From an uncultured Prevotella sp. (GTDB lineage Bacteria; Bacteroidota; Bacteroidia; Bacteroidales; Bacteroidaceae), in contig CAMHTW010000007.1 of assembly GCA_946188165.1 (NCBI GenBank), positions 1-64,000 of the forward strand: a stretch of DNA of 64,000 nt, written 5' to 3'. The number at the start of each line of letters is the position of its first letter. The stretch's first letter is position 1. Shown here piece by piece: positions 60,198-64,000 of this stretch. The notes under the pieces are model-generated. The model made no database searches, was not told the origin of the DNA, and saw nothing but the letters and a program-made list of their open reading frames with translations. The position numbers and the translations under genes were made by a program.

Positions 60198-62411
60198 TTA
60201 TTTCGTTAGTTCTATGAATATTTTTTCATATCCCCCTCTGACGAAAACGGGGATACACTCCTTGAAAGCCTGTGTGGTAACGGTTTGTCCGCCGTCATAG
60301 TGCTTTCCCGTACGAGCATCCTGCCAGCCACCTTTGTTTTTGGGCAGATAGGTCTTCCACTCCTTGACACCCGGCTCGGTTATTGGACTGATCAACAGCG
60401 ACGGGCCGAACATATATTCGTACTTCTGCTTAAGAGCCTCTGGGTCATCGGCAAAGTCGAACACCAATGGGCGCATCAGCGTATAGCCCTCCTTCGATAC
60501 GCGCTCGGCACACGCTTCAATATAAGGACGCAGTTTTTCGCGCTCATCCAGACTGGTTGCAATGATCCGTTTGGCCTCCTCACCATAGTTCCATGGCTCA
60601 GTATTGCTCATATACCCATGAACACGCATCAAGGGCAGATACACGCTGGTCTGTATCCAACGCAACATCCGCTCAATATAATCCTGATTGTTATATTGGT
60701 TACCAGGACGGAAGAAGCCGCCTGCATCGTATGTCCACCAAGGCACACCAGCAGCCTGAACACCTAAGCCTGCCACTATCTGCCGACGGAAGGTCTCCCA
60801 GTCGTTCCCTACATCACCACTCCATAGGGCCGAGCCGTAACGTTGGATGCCCGGGAAACCACATCGTGTCAGTATCATCGGCTCACGTCCTGCCTTCACC
60901 AGTCCTTCATACACGGTTTTGTTTACCAGCAAAGGATAAACGTTACGCACCTGTTCCCCACTCCACTTGCCGTTGTTCACGCGACGTCCCACCAAGTCAT
61001 CGTTCTCAGGCTCGGTAGCGTCCTGCCACCAAGCATCAATACCTAATGGCAACAAGCGTTCGCGGAAATTCTGCCAATAAGAAGTGGCAGCCTCTGGATT
61101 GAAGAAGTCTATCCAATCGGTACCAGGGATGTAGTAGTTGTCACGCACCATCTGGCGTCCCACCTCCGAATTCTTGTCTATCTTCGACCATACGCTAAGC
61201 ATCAGTCTGATACCCATTTGGTGCAATGTGTCGGTCAAGGCCTTCGGGTCGGGATAATGCGCCTCGTCAAACTGCATCGAGTTCCAACCATACTTACCCC
61301 AATACTGCCAGTCTTGTACTATCATGCTGATGGGCATCCGCTCTCGTTTGAAGCGACGGGCCGTCTCAAGAATCTCCTTTGAACTATGGAAACGCTCACG
61401 ACAGTGGATATAGCCCAGTGCCCACTTCGGCATCTGCGGGCATTCGCCGGTCAGTTCACGGTAACTGGCGATAATTTCATCGGCCGAACCGACGAAAACA
61501 GTATAGTCAACAGCTGTGGCAACAGGCGAGCGGAACACTGTCTGGTTCTTCACCTTGCCATAATACACCACAGGTTTGTCACCCCGCGTCAACTCTGCCG
61601 TCAGTGTATGGTGACCTTTCTCCAGACGGACTATCTTTGATGCCGTTGGTGGCAACCACGTGTTCTGCATCTCTATAACCGCCTTTCCGTCAATACACAG
61701 GTTATGGCGACGAGCCATCTTCTGACCCACATCCAGTAAGAGACTGTAGTCGCCAGCCTCATCAATATCTATCGATGCCTCGAAGATATGACGCTCGCGA
61801 ACCTCCCGTCGGTTGCCCTCGGTGGTCGTCACGTCAACTACATCAGACTTCTGACCTCTTACATCCGCCCTCTTACTGAGCGTCACACTCTTATCGCATG
61901 GATTAAACTCCGTCATTCCGTAGTTATTCCACAAAATGCCATAGCCCTTGCTGGATATCAGCAAGGGCAGACTAATCTGCGTATTCACCTGCGTCAATCG
62001 ACGTGACAGGCCGCGTACATTGCTATAGCCATCTTGAAATTGTCCCAAGCCAAACAGGCACTCATCCTTAGCCGATGCAAAGGTCAACGTTGCCTCACCA
62101 TCATGAAAATGGTGGCCAGTGGCCGTAAATACGGCCCTGCCACCTTTATCCCTAATCACAATCTGTTGACGTTTACCGTCAACCCTTACTTTCACATTTT
62201 GGCTTTGGACTTCACTGTGTCTTACGTACAACCAGTCGGGCAAGTCGCTTGCTTGCTGTTTACCTTCGACATATTGTATGCGGACAGCATTACGTGCCAC
62301 TTTATGCACCTGTAGTCGTCCATTGCCAAAAGGTTGCTGAGCGAAACACCCTGCAACTAATAGCCATAAATAAATAGCTAAAAGACTTGTTCTTAAATAA
62401 TACTGTTTCAT
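60198..62411 (-). CDS. GH31 alpha-glycosidase with PA14-like insertion
   Basis: A secreted protein of about 737 residues. The start is taken at ATG 62411 (MKQYYLRTSLLAIY), which gives a signal peptide; the frame continues to 62480. A PA14-like module (about 190-300, FEASIDIDEAGDYSLLLDVG) interrupts the N-terminal part. The barrel has MIVQDWQYWG, nucleophile D464 in WWQDATEPEND and SALWSGDVGNDW for the acid/base. This long form resembles xyloglucan alpha-xylosidases with PA14 domains. With a second GH31 gene nearby, the two may act on different alpha-linked caps. The promoter box lies at 62416-62423. Confidence 0.83.
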   Translation of the reverse strand: MKQYYLRTSLLAIYLWLLVAGCFAQQPFGNGRLQVHKVARNAVRIQYVEGKQQASDLPDWLYVRHSEVQSQNVKVRVDGKRQQIVIRDKGGRAVFTATGHHFHDGEATLTFASAKDECLFGLGQFQDGYSNVRGLSRRLTQVNTQISLPLLISSKGYGILWNNYGMTEFNPCDKSVTLSKRADVRGQKSDVVDVTTTEGNRREVRERHIFEASIDIDEAGDYSLLLDVGQKMARRHNLCIDGKAVIEMQNTWLPPTASKIVRLEKGHHTLTAELTRGDKPVVYYGKVKNQTVFRSPVATAVDYTVFVGSADEIIASYRELTGECPQMPKWALGYIHCRERFHSSKEILETARRFKRERMPISMIVQDWQYWGKYGWNSMQFDEAHYPDPKALTDTLHQMGIRLMLSVWSKIDKNSEVGRQMVRDNYYIPGTDWIDFFNPEAATSYWQNFRERLLPLGIDAWWQDATEPENDDLVGRRVNNGKWSGEQVRNVYPLLVNKTVYEGLVKAGREPMILTRCGFPGIQRYGSALWSGDVGNDWETFRRQIVAGLGVQAAGVPWWTYDAGGFFRPGNQYNNQDYIERMLRWIQTSVYLPLMRVHGYMSNTEPWNYGEEAKRIIATSLDEREKLRPYIEACAERVSKEGYTLMRPLVFDFADDPEALKQKYEYMFGPSLLISPITEPGVKEWKTYLPKNKGGWQDARTGKHYDGGQTVTTQAFKECIPVFVRGGYEKIFIELTK

Positions 62412-62415
62412 GCTG

Positions 62416-62460
62416 CAAAAGTAGTTCTTTTTTCTGAGAATCTCTTTGCAGCATGTAACA
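62416..62460 (-). promoter_or_regulatory. GH31 promoter with TGTTACA element
   Basis: On the coding strand: TGTTACA (62460-62454), exactly 30 bases, TACTTTTG (62423-62416). The box ends only 4 bases before ATG 62411, so the transcript would be nearly leaderless; this makes the box less sure than the others. Confidence 0.45.
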
Positions 62461-62523
62461 TAAACTTTACTTTTCCGCAATAAAGGCTATTCCATGCCAG
62501 TCTTGCTGTAAGTATTCATCGTT

Positions 62524-63894
62524 TTATCTGATAACCTTCTGGCCTTGTCTGATATAGATACCAGGTTTCAGCGCCTTTTCGTTCACACGACGACCGTTAA
62601 GATCATAATAGTCATCCTTGAGAGATGGCTCTGAGGTAAGGCTACTGATGGCTGTTGGGTCATACTCGCTATCGTTGCTGAGGAAGACATCATCGATGAC
62701 TATCTTGCCAGCATTCTGACTGCGGAATGCCATTTTATAAACCTGCGAGGGGTCCATGACCTTATTATTCAGTTTCAGGTTATGCAGATCGATGACCACA
62801 GTGGTGCGGTCGCCAATCGCGTCACGGTAACCGACATTCTTGTTTGCTCCATACAGCCACACTTCGGCATCGATAGTCTGCGGTTCTTTCAACTTCACAA
62901 CCAGATACTTGCAGCCTGACCAGTCAGCAAAATGGGGATAGGTCCACGTCGTCAAACCAGTACCTTGATAGGTGATGGTACGTGTACTCTCGTTGAAAGA
63001 GGCTTTGCTGCTGGGTACAAAGGTATAGTTGTGGAAGAGGAAGAAGGGAGGCTGCACTCCCAACGTGTAGAGGGCTTCGGCAGCATAGCGGCTACCCAGG
63101 ACACGGTAGCCCCAAGCATTGAAGTGCCAAGGGTCGTTGCCATTGCCGGGACAGCCGTCAGAACTGACGACGTAGCTGTTAGGTATCACCGACGGCATAC
63201 GTGCCACCTGCGCATTATGTGCGTAACATGAGCCGCCTTGATTCTGATACAAGGTCTCGCCAACGAAAAGGGGGACACTATCGGTACCTAACCCAAGGTC
63301 GGTCAACATGTCATTATAGATTTTCTTCACCATGTTCGGCCAGTTGCTGTCACCATTGTTCGAGCAGCCCTGGTGAAGCAGGATACCCTTGATGACACCC
63401 ACTTCCTGCGCCTTTTTGGCCATCTCGATGATGCGTCCGTAGGGATTGCTGCCATAATGGTTCTTAGCCAACGTCACCCACCACTCAGAGGGGTTGTCCT
63501 TCATTTTCTGCTGATACTTGTCCTTGTCGAACATCTCGATAGGACTACCGCCCATAGCCACAGGAATGACCCCCACACGGACGTTCTCGGGGAGACACTC
63601 GACCATTGAACGACCGAAATAGTCGCTGGGGCCCAGTCCACCATTAGGACTTACCAATGGCGGGGTAGCCGTGTACCATTGGCCCTTCGTACGTGAAGGA
63701 CTGGTGAAGTTACACGTTGCCAACAGGCGGAAACGCTGATTGACGCCCGTCCTGTCGATAGATTCCGGCTGGGCATTACCTTCCATGTTCGACTGGCCGA
63801 AACAAATGTAGATGTAGAAATTCGGATCAACGTCGGCATTCGCTCCCAAGAGACGGGTGGCCAACAGCACCGCAATCAACATGAGTTTTTTCAT
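62524..63894 (-). CDS. CE6-like acetylxylan esterase with C-terminal sorting-like tail
   Basis: A secreted 456-residue SASA/CE6 esterase. Signal peptide 1-20; nucleophile S35 in CFGQSNMEGNA; blocks VGVIPVAMGGSPIEMF and GILLHQGCSNNGD; DPWHFNAWGYRVLG carries the D-H pair. Residues about 275-420 form a beta-sandwich that may bind sugar. The last 30 residues (YYDLNGRRVNEKAL, then GIYIRQGQKVIR) look like the C-terminal tail common in Prevotella secreted proteins, possibly a type IX secretion signal. It should remove acetyl groups from xylan. It is followed by GH31 in the same direction. Confidence 0.85.
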   Translation of the reverse strand: MKKLMLIAVLLATRLLGANADVDPNFYIYICFGQSNMEGNAQPESIDRTGVNQRFRLLATCNFTSPSRTKGQWYTATPPLVSPNGGLGPSDYFGRSMVECLPENVRVGVIPVAMGGSPIEMFDKDKYQQKMKDNPSEWWVTLAKNHYGSNPYGRIIEMAKKAQEVGVIKGILLHQGCSNNGDSNWPNMVKKIYNDMLTDLGLGTDSVPLFVGETLYQNQGGSCYAHNAQVARMPSVIPNSYVVSSDGCPGNGNDPWHFNAWGYRVLGSRYAAEALYTLGVQPPFFLFHNYTFVPSSKASFNESTRTITYQGTGLTTWTYPHFADWSGCKYLVVKLKEPQTIDAEVWLYGANKNVGYRDAIGDRTTVVIDLHNLKLNNKVMDPSQVYKMAFRSQNAGKIVIDDVFLSNDSEYDPTAISSLTSEPSLKDDYYDLNGRRVNEKALKPGIYIRQGQKVIR

Positions 63895-63906
63895 CTTATC
63901 GTTCTT

Positions 63907-64000
63907 TTATTCTATCGTAATATCAGAGAAATACTGTTCGCGCATGGGCTTATGGATGCTATCACCAATGAGCGTCAACTGGTCTTCCAGTCGGATGTCG
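63907..64000 (-). CDS. C-terminal end of an unidentified protein (partial)
   Basis: On the minus strand a frame enters from the window edge and ends at TAA 63909-63907, giving DIRLEDQLTLIGDSIHKPMR and EQYFSDITIE. It lies 12 bases upstream of the CE6 gene, so it is likely part of the same operon. The fragment is too short to name. Confidence 0.5.
   Translation of the reverse strand, partial: DIRLEDQLTLIGDSIHKPMREQYFSDITIE

Noticed and set aside
1..64000. tRNA or rRNA genes
   Set aside because: No cloverleaf with TTCGANTC-type arms or rRNA core sequence was noticed on either strand by eye; a covariance-model scan would be needed to exclude small RNAs.

Overview
The window looks like a chromosomal segment of a xylan-degrading gut or rumen Bacteroidota, most likely Prevotella. 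The reasons are promoters of the Bacteroidetes type (TTTG / TAnnTTTG), SusC/SusD proteins, a one-piece hybrid two-component regulator, GPH-type transport of xylo-oligosaccharides, a GH10-CE1 xylanase/feruloyl esterase like Xyn10D-Fae1A of P. ruminicola, and a xynD-xynA-xynB block with nearby xynR as I recall it from P. bryantii. The assignment is by recognition; no search was run.

Layout. (1) Bases 1-16120 are a regulated xylan locus: a membrane-protein tail, a GH35 enzyme, and a minus-strand operon xynD-xynA-xynB-ECF sigma factor. Divergent from it are an acetyl esterase, a GH43 beta-xylosidase, the hybrid regulator XynR and a three-module surface lipoprotein. (2) Bases about 16170-29380 are an accessory island. 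It holds broken ATPase, transposase and pRiA4b-like genes, a DUF5675 gene, a VirE-like ATPase between inverted repeats, an R-M operon of BcgI type (fused nuclease-methylase, specificity subunit, RhuM, truncated RecG-like gene), a frameshifted XRE gene, an orphan MobA, the 33-residue smalltalk protein and a glycine-tailed HU-like protein. (3) Bases 29400-64000 are one long minus-strand polysaccharide utilization locus: acetylxylan esterase, two GH31, a double esterase, a CE15 glucuronoyl esterase, SusC/SusD with two lipoproteins, a duplicated pair of membrane protein plus CxxCH propeller lipoprotein, then GH3, GH10-CE1 and three GH43 proteins.

How the genes work together. Surface lipoproteins and SusCD bind and import feruloylated, acetylated glucuronoarabinoxylan fragments. 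GH10, GH43 and esterase domains cut backbone and side chains. GH3, GH31 and GH35 trim in the periplasm. XynD carries short products to the cytoplasm for XynB. XynR senses oligosaccharides in the periplasm.

The strongest new signal is a motif TGTTACA (TGATACA once) lying exactly 30 bases before a TAnnTTTG box at five xylan transcription units (xynD, the lipoprotein beside xynR, susC, GH3, GH31), and not at the accessory-island promoters. It is a candidate XynR operator. Other notable signals are a 34-base identical repeat read in the same frame in two unrelated enzymes, short tandem-repeat families that form signal peptides, an octapeptide repeat between the two target domains of the specificity subunit, and a VirE gene with 25-base inverted repeats and a 21-base periodic leader.
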